Made by a program: the position numbers and the translations under genes. Shown in pieces: positions 5,803 through 6,099 of a stretch of DNA of 6,099 nucleotides. The notes under the pieces are model-generated. The model ran no database searches, had not been told where the DNA came from, and saw only the letters and a list, made by a program, of their open reading frames with translations. Origin of the DNA: Pseudomonadota bacterium (GTDB lineage: Bacteria; Desulfobacterota; Syntrophia; Syntrophales; JADFWA01); the NCBI GenBank assembly GCA_030612385.1, contig JAUWNZ010000082.1, positions 1 through 6,099 of the forward strand, written 5' to 3'. Every line of letters starts with the position of its first letter. The first letter of the stretch is position 1.

Positions 5803-5936
5803 TGGCAAATACTCTAAAAATAAAGCGTGGTACAAAGGCAACCATTCCTACTCTCGCAGCGGGTGAACCTGGGTAGGTGACGGACACACATGAGCTTTTT
5901 GTTGGAGGTGGAGCTACGAATTATTTAGTAGGAGGC
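5802..5936 (+). repeat. Mtd_N-like module, copy 2
   Basis: This is the paralogue of 4436-4570, with the same length from start codon to the VGGE/LVGE end. Shared positions include MAN at 1-3, K6, K8, G10, P16, L18, E22-P23-G24, T27-D28-T29 and V34-G35. Codon 25 is TAG instead of Trp. Confidence 0.7.
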
Positions 5937-6099
5937 GAAAAAATAACAACCATAGCCTCTTACGCCACCCCAACGCCTACCGGTGGAAGCACAAGAAATT
6001 TGTTCACCGTTACAGCTCTTGCTGTAGATGCTACTTTTGCTGTCCCTTCGGGGACTCCGGCGAATGGGAATAAATTGATTATAAGGATACTTGATAACG
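5802..6099 (+). CDS. Second Mtd_N-like tail-fibre gene, interrupted by in-frame TAG, 3' truncated by window
   Basis: Starting at ATG 5802 (ribosome site GAGGA, TGATG overlap), the frame reads MANTLKIKRGTKATIPTL and ...GEPG, then TAG at codon 25 (5874-5876). It continues open to the window end with coherent sequence: VTDTHELFVGGG, then FTVTALAVDATFAVPSG and NKLIIRI, typical of phage tail-fibre domains. Ignoring the TAG, residues 1-45 are an Mtd_N-like virion-attachment module paralogous to that of the 320-aa fibre. The TAG falls exactly where the paralogue has Trp25, so TGG to TAG explains it by a single change. As written, only a 24-aa peptide is made unless the TAG is suppressed or translation restarts. 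GTG 5877 directly follows the TAG but has only a weak upstream GGG and would lose half the module. Alternatives are a pseudogene, natural suppression, or a base-calling error. Confidence 0.75.
5874..5876 (+). other. In-frame amber codon at a conserved Trp position
   Basis: TAG occupies codon 25 of the frame beginning at 5802; the aligned codon in the paralogue (4508-4510) is TGG. The flanks, gaacctggg before and gtgacggac after, keep the module in register, so this is a substitution and not an indel. Confidence 0.8.
6042..6055 (+). other. Perfect 5-bp stem with UUCG tetraloop inside coding sequence
   Basis: gtccc-ttcg-gggac forms a C(UUCG)G-capped hairpin. It encodes part of a V-P-S-G-T-P segment common in fibre proteins, has no T-tract after it and lies within a gene, so I do not call it a terminator. 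Confidence 0.4.

Noticed and set aside
5779..5804. A-rich aagaaaaagaaaaag run as a -1 frameshift site fusing the coiled-coil protein to the second fibre
   Set aside because: The in-register heptamers are G-AAA-AAG with only five As, not canonical A-AAA-AAG. A good ribosome site and TGATG overlap explain downstream translation. Any TGATG junction places the next gene in the -1 frame, so the frame relation is not evidence.
4436..6099. A diversity-generating retroelement, suggested by the Mtd-like modules
   Set aside because: Only the N-terminal anchoring module is Mtd-like. No reverse transcriptase, template repeat or C-type-lectin variable region is seen, and this anchor is widespread in fibres without such elements.

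Overview
This window reads as the late, virion-structural part of a tailed bacteriophage genome or prophage. Every gene I can support is on the + strand, and gaps are tiny (2, 2, 57 and 30 nt, then two 1-nt TGATG overlaps), so it looks like one operon. Most starts have strong AGGAG-type ribosome sites, so the host is a bacterium that uses canonical Shine-Dalgarno initiation. The DNA is moderately AT-rich by eye. I cannot name the phage or host; no integrase, tRNA, CRISPR array, IS element, origin, promoter or rho-independent terminator is visible.

Layout. Positions 1-3627 hold the C-terminal ~1200 residues of a giant phage 'polyvalent' protein whose beginning lies upstream of the window. It ends in an unusual tail of W-Q-K pentapeptide repeats. 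Next comes a 69-codon gene (3630-3839) made almost entirely of two other short peptide repeats, then a 106-aa beta-sandwich-like protein (3842-4162) resembling small fibre-tail adaptor proteins, and a 61-aa protein (4220-4405) carrying the phage 'KISELP...DTDILPVVD' module on its own. A 320-aa tail-fibre protein (4436-5398) has an N-terminal Mtd_N-like module, a 134-aa coiled-coil protein follows (5398-5802), and a second Mtd_N-like tail-fibre gene starts at 5802 and runs off the window.

Working together (inference): the polyvalent protein is probably packaged and delivered with the DNA. The small repeat and adaptor proteins, the fibres and the coiled-coil protein probably build or decorate the host-recognition apparatus. 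Repeated TGATG coupling suggests that fibre components are made in fixed ratios.

Most notable: (i) the second fibre gene has an in-frame TAG at codon 25, exactly where its upstream paralogue has a conserved Trp, and the frame stays open and coherent afterwards; (ii) all three genes ending in TAG have a second, non-TAG stop within 2-4 further codons; (iii) three different short-period peptide repeats lie side by side across a -1 frame junction at 3543-3836; (iv) two genes end with a nearly identical 19-nt cassette that encodes DGG(S/T)W-stop and also carries a ribosome site. None of these proves a new system. The amber codon and the repeat junction most deserve checking.
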